Source: Oscillospiraceae bacterium (lineage in GTDB: Bacteria > Bacillota > Clostridia > Oscillospirales > Oscillospiraceae). Taken from it: a DNA stretch of 5,374 nucleotides. Of the stretch, positions 1 through 5,284 are shown piece after piece. Numbering within the stretch: position 1 is the first letter of the stretch; each line of letters starts with the position of its first letter. The notes below the pieces were generated by a model. The model searched no databases, had not been told where the DNA came from, and saw only the letters and a list, made by a program, of their open reading frames with translations. The stretch lies in assembly GCA_016296045.1 (NCBI GenBank), contig JAEDKB010000133.1, forward strand, positions 1 through 5,374, read 5' to 3'. Made by a program: the position numbers and the translations under genes.

Positions 1-143
1 GTTGAAGCCAGACCTAAAAGGGTATACAGAAAGATGGCTTTCCGATACGAGCGGGTATGATGATAGATCCAATACGTTTCTTTTCCGATATCGCGAAGGG
101 TGCCGTCTTGAAGCCTGCGGAATATTTTTCGTAACAAACTCAT
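1..143 (-). CDS. Probable ABC transporter (permease/ATPase half-transporter), N-terminal fragment
   Basis: This is the first 47 codons of a gene that leaves the window at base 1. The ATG at 141-143 is preceded by an AGAAAGGAT ribosome binding site (151-159) with 7 nt spacing, which decides the start. The peptide begins MSLLRKIFRRLQDGTLRDIG, continues through an aromatic/basic stretch (residues 21-35), and enters a hydrophobic segment at about residues 36-47 that looks like the start of transmembrane helix 1. A basic amphipathic lead, then 'DGTL', then a Tyr/Arg-rich stretch before TM1 resembles the N-termini of MsbA/PglK-like ABC exporters in clostridial polysaccharide clusters. The Walker motifs that would prove it lie outside the window. 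It starts 21 nt after the upstream kinase stop and is surely in the same operon. By inference it exports or flips glycan or a lipid-linked precursor. Another polysaccharide membrane protein is possible. Confidence 0.6.
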   Translation of the reverse strand, partial: MSLLRKIFRRLQDGTLRDIGKETYWIYHHTRSYRKAIFLYTLLGLAS

Positions 144-150
144 TGGGCAC

Positions 151-159
151 ATCCTTTCT
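151..159 (-). promoter_or_regulatory. Ribosome binding site of the partial transporter gene
   Basis: AGAAAGGAT on the minus strand, 7 nt before the ATG at 141-143. It lies in the 21-nt gap after the second kinase gene and supports a real gene start here, rather than the plus-strand frame that covers the same bases. Confidence 0.7.
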
Positions 160-164
160 ATCAT

Positions 165-1724
165 TTATTCTTCTTCATTATTGTGATTGCTGCTGAGCGC
201 ATCGGAAAGTTCCTTGGACAAGGTTTCAGCAGTATCTTCCGCCTCTGCATAGCGACTGTATTGCTTTTTACCGTAATAATAGTAATTGTTGGAGTACTTA
301 TAGCCGTAGCTGTAGCCATAGTTATTGGCATACTTTGAGGCATAGCCGTAGCGGGTTGTTCCGGCCTGCGTCTGATTCAAAATACAGCCGATGATATTTA
401 CGCCGTTTGAGGACAGCGACTGGATCGAATTGACAATCTGTGTGCAGTTGGCAAGGTCCTGACGAACAACGTAAAGAGTTGCGTCTGCATATTTTGCGGT
501 CGTTGCCGCATCAGAAAGAATACCGGCAGGGGGCGAGTCGATGATAATATAGTCCATCGATTCCTTCAGATGATCCAGAAGCTGACGCATTTTCGGCGTA
601 TCGAGCAGAGGCTGCGGACGGTCCGTCGTTTCATCGCCGCAGATCAGGAGCAGGGTGGAATTCGGGACATTGAGCAGATGGAAATTTTTCAGATCACCGG
701 AGAGAATCTCCACAAGGCCATCGGAGGGCTCCGAAAGCCCGACCGAAGCCTTCAGGGACTGTTTTCGGAGGTCGCCGTCGATCAATATGACGTGTTTTCC
801 CTCTGCGGCGAGGGACAGAGCCAAATTGGTCGCAACGGTGGTTTTTCCCTCGTTCGGAAGGGTGCTTGTAATCAGCAGAACCTTGCATCCGTCTTTGCTG
901 GGCAGAACCTTTTGCAGTTTCACGCGCAGATTTCGAACACATTCGCTGAAGGAGGAGTTTACACGCGGATTGGTGATCGTTAAGGTCAAATTGGACTTGT
1001 TGGTATGCTTTTTTAGTTTCACCCGCGGAATATATGCCAGACATTTCAAATTGACCAGCTTTCGCAGATCTTCTGCGGAATGAACGGTTTTTCTTGCAAG
1101 AGAGAGCAGAAAAATCGCAAGCAGTCCGAAAAAGAAGACAACAGCGGCGATTTTCAGCGCAGAAGCAAGAGCGGTATTGCGGTTGTCAGGCTCTGTCGGA
1201 GGGGAGAGCGGCATATTGATCACATTGATCTGCGTGTCACCGAGAATACTGCTGGCAGCCTGAGGATAGATCGTAATGGCGGCTTTCAGCGTCTCATACG
1301 CCTCCTCCGGATCCGTATCGGTAACCGTCATGGTGAACAGACCGGCATCTGCGGTAGAGGTCGCGGTAATGATAGGACGGACGACACTTTTGCCGAGCTC
1401 CAGACTCAGCAGCATTCTGGCATTTTCGCTTTGAATGACATAAGGAAAGGTTTGAGAAAGCATCTGGGCGGCATTGCTGTCCAGGAAATCGCTGTGGCTT
1501 CCAATGTCAGTTGAAGCGGCGTAGCTGGCATGAACGGAAAAGACTGCCGAGACAGAGTAACTTGGAACAAAGCTTTTATCCACCCGAACATAGACCACTG
1601 CTCCGACGATGACGCTCAACAGGATTACAAACCAGATCAGCCGCTTTGCGGCATTTGCAAAATTGTGCAGAAGGACGGCAAAATTAAAGTCCAGAAACCC
1701 ACTGCTTGTCTTTTTTTCATCCAT
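165..1724 (-). CDS. Polysaccharide co-polymerase / BY-family tyrosine autokinase fusion (second kinase)
   Basis: A 519-residue Wzc-like protein (CpsC+CpsD in one chain) that should control chain length and assembly of the surface polysaccharide by cycles of tyrosine phosphorylation. Seen in the sequence: TM1 at about residues 29-46; an extracellular Wzz region to about 185; the Pro-rich motif typical of Wzz proteins just before TM2 (P172, P175, P176, P179); TM2 at about 188-210; a cytoplasmic kinase domain with Walker A at 287-296 (TLPNEGKTT), Walker A' at 314-321 (LIDGDLRK) and Walker B at 393-399 (IIIDSPP). A C-terminal cluster holds 14 tyrosines between Y459 and Y492, then an acidic end (NNEEE). 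The start is the ATG at 1722-1724. It has a strong ribosome binding site, and the longer frame to 1862 only translates the upstream gene's Tyr-Gly repeat out of frame. It overlaps the upstream kinase by 8 nt (ATGGATGA), so translation is probably coupled. All kinase motifs look intact. Confidence 0.93.
   Translation of the reverse strand: MDEKKTSSGFLDFNFAVLLHNFANAAKRLIWFVILLSVIVGAVVYVRVDKSFVPSYSVSAVFSVHASYAASTDIGSHSDFLDSNAAQMLSQTFPYVIQSENARMLLSLELGKSVVRPIITATSTADAGLFTMTVTDTDPEEAYETLKAAITIYPQAASSILGDTQINVINMPLSPPTEPDNRNTALASALKIAAVVFFFGLLAIFLLSLARKTVHSAEDLRKLVNLKCLAYIPRVKLKKHTNKSNLTLTITNPRVNSSFSECVRNLRVKLQKVLPSKDGCKVLLITSTLPNEGKTTVATNLALSLAAEGKHVILIDGDLRKQSLKASVGLSEPSDGLVEILSGDLKNFHLLNVPNSTLLLICGDETTDRPQPLLDTPKMRQLLDHLKESMDYIIIDSPPAGILSDAATTAKYADATLYVVRQDLANCTQIVNSIQSLSSNGVNIIGCILNQTQAGTTRYGYASKYANNYGYSYGYKYSNNYYYYGKKQYSRYAEAEDTAETLSKELSDALSSNHNNEEE
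249..350 (-). other. C-terminal tyrosine cluster of the second kinase
   Basis: Residues 459-492 contain 14 tyrosines, including four in a row (481-484), interspersed with Gly, Asn, Ser and Lys. In BY-kinases this tail is the autophosphorylation target, phosphorylated in trans by neighbouring subunits. Unlike the upstream kinase, the cluster is irregular rather than a simple dipeptide repeat. Confidence 0.85.
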
Positions 1725-3222
1725 GGTTTTTCTCCTCCTTTCCGGCGACATTCTTGGAGGAGCTTCGCTTGTCCTTTTTGCGCCCATAGCCATAGCCGTA
1801 GCCATAACCATAGCCGTAGCCGTAACCATAGCCGTAGCCGTAGTCGGCGGAAGGCAATGCAATAGAACGGATGGAACGTATGTTGTTCAAAACATAGCCG
1901 AGGAAGACGGATTTGGATTCCATCAGTGTATCAATGGCGTCGTTGACGGCAATGGCCGAAACCTGATCCTGTTTAACGACAAGAATGGACGCATCTGAGG
2001 CATCTGCAAGGACTTCCGTATCGGCAAACAGCCCCATGGGCGGCGTGTCTATAATGATATAACTGAATTTCTTGCGAAGCATTTCCAGCACGGGAGCGAA
2101 GGATTCGGTTGTTAAGGATTCCATCTTCTTCCGACGAACGCTTTCGGAATAAAGCGTGTAAAGGTTCGATGCTTCTGAATGAACAATGGCCTTGTCCAGA
2201 TCAGCTTCCGTAAAGTCCTTTGCAAGGAAGCGGCCAAACCCATTGCCGGACTCAACCGGCTCTTCAAAAATAAGGGACTGTGCCGGCTTGCGCAGGTCGG
2301 CGTCCAAAAGAAGAACCTTGCGGTGCTTCTGTGCCAGAGAAAGGGCAATATTTGCGGCAACGGTGGATTTGCCTTCGTTTTCGCTGCAGCTTGTAATCAG
2401 AAAGAGCTGAGCATGCTGCTTGTCATGTGCCCGTTCTATAAAGATACGAAGCTGATGGATGGTTTCCGTGTAATAAAAGCTGCAGGTTGGGTCGGTAATC
2501 AGCAGGGATTTTTTCCGGCGCTTTAAAACACTGCGAAGAGTACGATTCTTTCGCTCATGGAAAATCGTGGCAAGCTGCTTGCCCTCTACCTGATGCTTGG
2601 CACCGGTCGGTGTTTGAATCGTGTCGGCTTGGATTGCCAGCATAATCAGCAGAACGATCATGGCGGCTGCACCGATGGGAGCGGCGATCTGAAGCAGGAG
2701 AGCACGCGAGCTTGAACTGTTAGCGGTTGAGGCAATGGTCGGGCCGTTGATGTTGTTTAAAACAACGCTTGAAAAAACACTTTGCGAGTATTCCGTATGG
2801 CAATCCATGATCGCCAGAGCACTTTTATATGCAAGCTCCGGAGAACTTGCGGTCACATCCATAATCAGAATGTTTGTGTTGCTTGGAGATTGGATGCTGA
2901 CCTGTGCAGGGAAGGAGGACAGACCCATACGCTTTGCCGCTGCGTTCTGGACAATATCACTTGAAAGCAGCTCGCCCATGCGGGAGGCAACCGTTGTGGT
3001 CGCGGCGGTGCTGGAAAAGGAGGAGCTTGCGGAGTTGCGCGAGGTAATGGCAAAGGTGACTGTGCTGTTAAAAGATGCCGTCATAAAGAGACCTTGCACA
3101 AGATATAATCCCATGGCGGCAATTAAAGCCGTCAGAAATACCATCCAGAAATGCCGCAACACAAATCGGATGATGCATAATGGCTCAAAATCAGACCATT
3201 GGATGCGTTTCTTTTCTTCCAA
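1717..3222 (-). CDS. Polysaccharide co-polymerase / BY-family tyrosine autokinase fusion with (YG)10 tail (first kinase)
   Basis: A 501-residue Wzz plus BY-kinase fusion with the same architecture as its downstream neighbour but clearly diverged. TM1 is at about residues 26-46, followed by a Ser/Thr/Ala-rich extracellular region to about 173 and TM2 at about 174-197. The cytoplasmic kinase has Walker A at 278-287 (SCSENEGKST), Walker A' at 304-313 (LLLDADLRKP) and Walker B at 389-395 (IIIDTPP). Residues 461-480 are ten perfect Tyr-Gly repeats, followed by a basic, Ser-containing tail (RKKDKRSSSK). The start is TTG (3220-3222), chosen because an AAGGAGGTG ribosome binding site sits just before it and the frame then includes all of TM1; the next Met is inside TM1. 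Two differences from the second kinase: the usual Pro before EGKS in Walker A is absent, and there is no Pro-rich motif before TM2. The catalytic Lys, Ser and Asp residues are present, so it is probably active. It is the likely substrate of the phosphatase encoded upstream. Confidence 0.92.
   Translation of the reverse strand: MEEKKRIQWSDFEPLCIIRFVLRHFWMVFLTALIAAMGLYLVQGLFMTASFNSTVTFAITSRNSASSSFSSTAATTTVASRMGELLSSDIVQNAAAKRMGLSSFPAQVSIQSPSNTNILIMDVTASSPELAYKSALAIMDCHTEYSQSVFSSVVLNNINGPTIASTANSSSSRALLLQIAAPIGAAAMIVLLIMLAIQADTIQTPTGAKHQVEGKQLATIFHERKNRTLRSVLKRRKKSLLITDPTCSFYYTETIHQLRIFIERAHDKQHAQLFLITSCSENEGKSTVAANIALSLAQKHRKVLLLDADLRKPAQSLIFEEPVESGNGFGRFLAKDFTEADLDKAIVHSEASNLYTLYSESVRRKKMESLTTESFAPVLEMLRKKFSYIIIDTPPMGLFADTEVLADASDASILVVKQDQVSAIAVNDAIDTLMESKSVFLGYVLNNIRSIRSIALPSADYGYGYGYGYGYGYGYGYGYGRKKDKRSSSKNVAGKEEKNHG
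1732..1740 (-). promoter_or_regulatory. Ribosome binding site of the second kinase
   Basis: AAGGAGGAG, 7 nt before the ATG at 1722-1724. It lies inside the last codons of the upstream kinase gene. Its near-perfect match to the anti-Shine-Dalgarno fixes the start at 1724 and argues against the in-frame ATG codons further upstream. Confidence 0.85.
1783..1842 (-). repeat. 60-bp tandem repeat encoding (Tyr-Gly)10
   Basis: Ten consecutive 6-bp units of the form TAY-GGN, read on the minus strand, encode Tyr-Gly ten times at kinase residues 461-480. Bases 1807-1824 and 1825-1842 are identical 18-bp copies (units TACGGC, TACGGC, TATGGT), the mark of a recent duplication. The remaining four units are variants, ending in GGG. 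Because the unit is 6 bp, gain or loss of copies keeps the frame and changes only the number of tyrosines available for phosphorylation. Confidence 0.95.
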
Positions 3223-3227
3223 AACAG

Positions 3228-3236
3228 CACCTCCTT
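3228..3236 (-). promoter_or_regulatory. Ribosome binding site that fixes the TTG start of the first kinase
   Basis: AAGGAGGTG on the minus strand, ending 5 nt before the TTG at 3220-3222 (7 nt from the AAGGAGG core). It overlaps the TAA stop of the Ig-like gene (3235-3237), so ribosomes finishing that gene stop right on it. Together these suggest coupled translation from a weak start codon compensated by a strong site. Confidence 0.8.
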
Positions 3237-4065
3237 ATTCAACAATAACGGTCATAAGGACCGATGCGGTGTAGCCGGCAGCATTCGTGTATGTATAGGT
3301 AACATTGTAGCTGCCGCGTGTTGAGGTATCGACATCGCTGAGAATAGAAACTTCGTTGATATCTATTTCGCCGCCGGCATACGACTGCTTGACGTTGTTG
3401 ATATAAGAGCGAAGCGTATCCTCCGTCAGTTCTTCACCCAATTCGGCATAGATCAGATAATCCGTCAGGTTGATGATCGGCTGACGCGTATCGGTGTTTT
3501 CAATTCGGACGGTCAGCGTTGCAACAGCCGTATCGCCCGTCCTGTTGGTCACCTGGATCGTAATCGGATAATCACCGGGAACGGTATTGTTAATGGAATT
3601 GGAGGATAGACGGATTCTTGAGGAAATATCGCCGTCGAGAGTGTCATATGCAGTAAGACGATCCTGCAAAAACACTGTGCTGCTGACATTATAGGAAAGC
3701 GGCTTTGACAGCGCAAAGCGGGGCTTGCAGTAATCGGTATACTGCACAGAACGGCTGAAGGTACAGTAATTTGAGGAAGAATCGAACACCGCGTAGTAGA
3801 TCAGCGCGCTGTTGGAACCGACCAACTGTGAAACCTTCCGCACTACGATCCGGTCGGTAATGTCACCGTCAACATCATCTGTGGCAGTCAGACCGGCACA
3901 AAGCTCCTTATCGGTTGCGGTGATGCTGACATAGAGCGGAACACCGTCGCACACAATGACCGGCGCAGTATGGTCGTTCATCAAGCGATCGTAGCAGAAA
4001 AAGGAGGTAAAGGCGACTGCGACGAGTAGAAAAACGGTAATGACAATGATTTGTAAATTTCTCAT
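3235..4065 (-). CDS. Membrane-anchored extracellular protein with Ig-like (DUF5011/HYR-type) modules
   Basis: A 276-residue protein of unknown function. Residues 1-5 are cytoplasmic, about 6-24 form one hydrophobic helix (signal anchor), and the rest should lie outside the cell. C24 sits at the helix end, but the preceding residues (S-F-F) do not make a lipobox, so a lipoprotein is unlikely. The outside part reads as three beta-rich modules: about 34-110 and 114-190 each carry the DGDI motif (DVDGDITDR near 64-72; TLDGDISSR near 142-150), typical of bacterial Ig-like domains of the DUF5011/Cry22-like type, and about 195-276 is a diverged third one. Four extracellular cysteines (39, 56, 101, 113) could form disulfides. 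ATG start with AAGAGGT 7 nt upstream. It lies 26 nt after the phosphatase gene and 12 nt before the first kinase, so it is inside the kinase-phosphatase operon. Glycan binding or holding of the export complex at the surface is only inference. Confidence 0.85.
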   Translation of the reverse strand: MRNLQIIVITVFLLVAVAFTSFFCYDRLMNDHTAPVIVCDGVPLYVSITATDKELCAGLTATDDVDGDITDRIVVRKVSQLVGSNSALIYYAVFDSSSNYCTFSRSVQYTDYCKPRFALSKPLSYNVSSTVFLQDRLTAYDTLDGDISSRIRLSSNSINNTVPGDYPITIQVTNRTGDTAVATLTVRIENTDTRQPIINLTDYLIYAELGEELTEDTLRSYINNVKQSYAGGEIDINEVSILSDVDTSTRGSYNVTYTYTNAAGYTASVLMTVIVE

Positions 4066-4091
4066 AGAAAAAACCTCTTGTAATACCCAAT

Positions 4092-4826
4092 TCAGGGAGG
4101 AAGAATTCTTCTGTCTTCAATGATGTGCTTCGGATTCTCAAGCAGTAAAAGGTCAATATACTCCCGCGGACAAAGACGCCTGAGCACCGGCAGAAGAGAC
4201 TGAAATCCGGTGGGACGGTAATAGGCATCATGCGCGTCGCTGGCAATCACATGGATCAGACCGGAGCGAAGCAGATGGATGCCGGCAGCGTGTGCACCTT
4301 CACCAAGACGACCGAGAATACTGCCTTTGTTGACCTGAATGATGTAACCTCTTCGGAACCACCGGGCGACCAGAGAAGGATCATGCTGTACGGCTGCATA
4401 GCGTTCCGGATGTGCAACAACCGGAACCAATGAGCGTCGGGAGATCAACTCCAACGCATCGGTTATTTCCTCGCCGGGAGCGGTAAAGTTAAACTCTACA
4501 AGCAGATATCGGGAGTTGTTCAGCGTCATGACACGACGCTCTCCCAAAATGCGGCGGAGATTGGAAGGATGCGCAAACAGCTCCGCACCCGGAAGTATCT
4601 CAATCGGGATGTTGTGTTGACGAAGAAGCGCACGAAATATGGAAATACACTCGTTATAGGTACGGCCGCGAAAATTCGGACGGGCACCCATCAGATTGCA
4701 ATGCGGCGTGGCAACAATGGTTTTTACGCCGGAGTTCAGGGCGTGCACTGCCATCTCACAGGCAACGGCGGCATTGTCGGCGCCGTCGTCGATCCAGGGA
4801 ATAATATGGCAGTGCAGATCAATCAT
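4092..4826 (-). CDS. cpsB: PHP-type protein-tyrosine phosphatase (CpsB/CapC/YwqE family)
   Basis: A 244-residue cytoplasmic, metal-dependent phosphatase that dephosphorylates the C-terminal tyrosines of BY-kinases, the counter-enzyme of the two kinases downstream. The length is normal for the family. Visible metal-site and catalytic motifs of the PHP fold: MIDLHCH (H5, H7) with IDDGA at 12-16; ATPH at 39-42; GAELF with E82; LLVEF with E111; VAHPER with H139 and R142; ASDAH with D197 and H199. All expected ligands are present. One oddity is W11 where the family usually has Gly (PGIDDGA). The ATG at 4824-4826 is preceded by GGGAGGT at 4831-4837. It is the first gene of the operon, about 45 nt after the predicted transcription start. 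This differs from the pneumococcal wzg-wzh-wzd-wze order in having no LytR/CpsA-type gene before it within the window. Confidence 0.95.
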   Translation of the reverse strand: MIDLHCHIIPWIDDGADNAAVACEMAVHALNSGVKTIVATPHCNLMGARPNFRGRTYNECISIFRALLRQHNIPIEILPGAELFAHPSNLRRILGERRVMTLNNSRYLLVEFNFTAPGEEITDALELISRRSLVPVVAHPERYAAVQHDPSLVARWFRRGYIIQVNKGSILGRLGEGAHAAGIHLLRSGLIHVIASDAHDAYYRPTGFQSLLPVLRRLCPREYIDLLLLENPKHIIEDRRILPP

Positions 4827-4877
4827 AAAAACCTCCCGATGAGAACATCCGATATATCGCCACTATATACATTATAA

Positions 4878-4906
4878 ATAATAGCATATACCGAATATAA
4901 TTTCAA
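4878..4906 (-). promoter_or_regulatory. Housekeeping-sigma promoter of the polysaccharide operon
   Basis: On the minus strand, a -35 TTGAAA (4901-4906), a 17-nt spacer, and a -10 TATTAT (4878-4883) with an extended TGC directly before it (4884-4886). Predicted transcript start near 4871, giving a leader of about 45 nt to the phosphatase ATG. The leader contains a 10-bp palindrome CGATATATCG (4850-4859). A TATAAT lies slightly downstream (4871-4876) but has no -35 at a suitable distance. Confidence 0.7.
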
Positions 4907-5120
4907 CTGCCAAATCGTTCATTTCCGCATCGACATTTTGAGGTGTCGTAATAAAGTAACCGGTTATGTGAAACATCCCGAATGATTATGGTTGCCGGAG
5001 AAATTACCGTGTACCGTACCGATGGAAAAATACGAAAAGATGTGTGCTGATTGTTTCGCGGAAAAAGAAATAGAACGCGAAAAAAAGGACAAAAAATTTG
5101 AGAATAAAAATAAAGAATGC
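4907..5120. other. Intergenic region between two divergent promoters
   Basis: No supportable gene. AT-rich, with purine-rich A-tracts toward 5061-5115. A minus-strand frame of 93 codons (4903-5184) crosses it but runs through both promoters, has only a weak AAGAG before its ATG, and shows no recognisable family. Apart from the dyad at 5054-5082 I see no RNA gene or riboswitch. Confidence 0.6.
5054..5082. repeat. Inverted repeat, possible operator
   Basis: TTTCGCG (5054-5060) and its exact complement CGCGAAA (5076-5082), separated by 15 nt. Neither strand has a T-run directly after it, so it does not look like a terminator. It lies about 40 nt upstream of the rightward -35 and about 150 nt upstream of the operon -35. 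A site for a dimeric regulator is possible, but a chance dyad in A-rich DNA cannot be excluded. Confidence 0.4.
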
Positions 5121-5149
5121 TTGATTTTGCCAATCGATTGTGGTATGAT
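5121..5149 (+). promoter_or_regulatory. Strong rightward extended -10 promoter, now facing an IS element
   Basis: TTGATT (5121-5126), 17-nt spacer, TATGAT (5144-5149) with TGG at 5141-5143 giving an extended -10. Predicted start near 5156. The spacer contains a perfect palindrome CAATCGATTG (5131-5140), which could be an operator. There is no gene on the plus strand to its right within the window: after about 47 nt the IS end begins. Confidence 0.65.
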
Positions 5150-5194
5150 TTCCAAGGTATAAGTAAATCTATAGCTATCGCCATTTTTCTCTTA

Positions 5195-5202
5195 AATTAA
5201 AA
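5195..5202. repeat. Candidate 8-bp target-site duplication beside the IS end
   Basis: AATTAAAA, directly outside the proposed IS terminus. ISL3 elements usually duplicate 8 AT-rich bases. The second copy would lie beyond the far end of the element, outside the window, so this is unproven. Confidence 0.35.
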
Positions 5203-5229
5203 GGCTCTATGTCAATAGTTGGGGTAGAG
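5203..5229. repeat. Putative terminal inverted repeat of the ISL3 element
   Basis: Starts GGCTCTATGTCAA and continues through a GGGGTAGAG block, a pattern like the ends of Firmicutes ISL3 elements. The inner limit is approximate because the partner repeat is outside the window. CTCTAT (5205-5210) can also pair with GTAGAG (5224-5229), giving a 6-bp stem with one wobble pair. Confidence 0.5.
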
Positions 5230-5252
5230 ATAAAAAAGAAATAATCGCAAGT

Positions 5253-5284
5253 CGTGTCGGAGTGAAGGCTTCGGCACGATTTTT
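5253..5284 (+). terminator. Rho-independent terminator inside the IS end
   Basis: A 10-bp stem (CGTGTCGGAG at 5253-5262 with CTTCGGCACG at 5269-5278, two wobble pairs) closing a 6-nt loop TGAAGG, then A and five T (5280-5284). The T-run follows on the plus strand, so it would stop transcripts entering the IS from the left, including those from the promoter at 5121-5149. On the minus strand the nearest T-rich stretch is well past the stem, so it is a poor terminator for the transposase mRNA. The T-run overlaps the transposase stop codon. Confidence 0.7.

Noticed and set aside
2..196. Plus-strand frame of 64 codons
   Set aside because: Antisense to the transporter N-terminus and the kinase tail. 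The minus-strand reading has a proper ribosome binding site and a recognisable N-terminus.
1725..1862. 46-codon N-terminal extension of the second kinase, rich in Ala/Thr/Met
   Set aside because: It is the (YG)10 coding repeat of the upstream kinase read out of frame. A strong ribosome binding site sits just before the ATG at 1722-1724.
1530..1998. Plus-strand frames with His-Ser-Arg or Ile-Ala-Val repeats
   Set aside because: Antisense readings of the Tyr-Gly repeat and the flanking kinase code; no ribosome binding site or known family.
4058..4080. Lipoprotein processing at C24 of the Ig-like protein
   Set aside because: Residues before the cysteine (S-F-F) do not fit a lipobox, so a signal anchor is the simpler reading.
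4839..4859. Leader hairpin GATG-AGAA-CATC and palindrome CGATATATCG as a riboswitch or attenuator
   Set aside because: The stem is only 4 bp, the leader is about 45 nt, and there is no alternative terminator structure.
4903..5184. Minus-strand frame of 93 codons in the intergenic region
   Set aside because: Runs over both predicted promoters, has a weak ribosome binding site, and its composition looks like translated AT-rich non-coding DNA.
5156..5284. A dedicated small RNA between promoter and terminator
   Set aside because: The interval is a composite of host leader and IS end, so a short transcript is more likely a by-product of the insertion than an evolved RNA.
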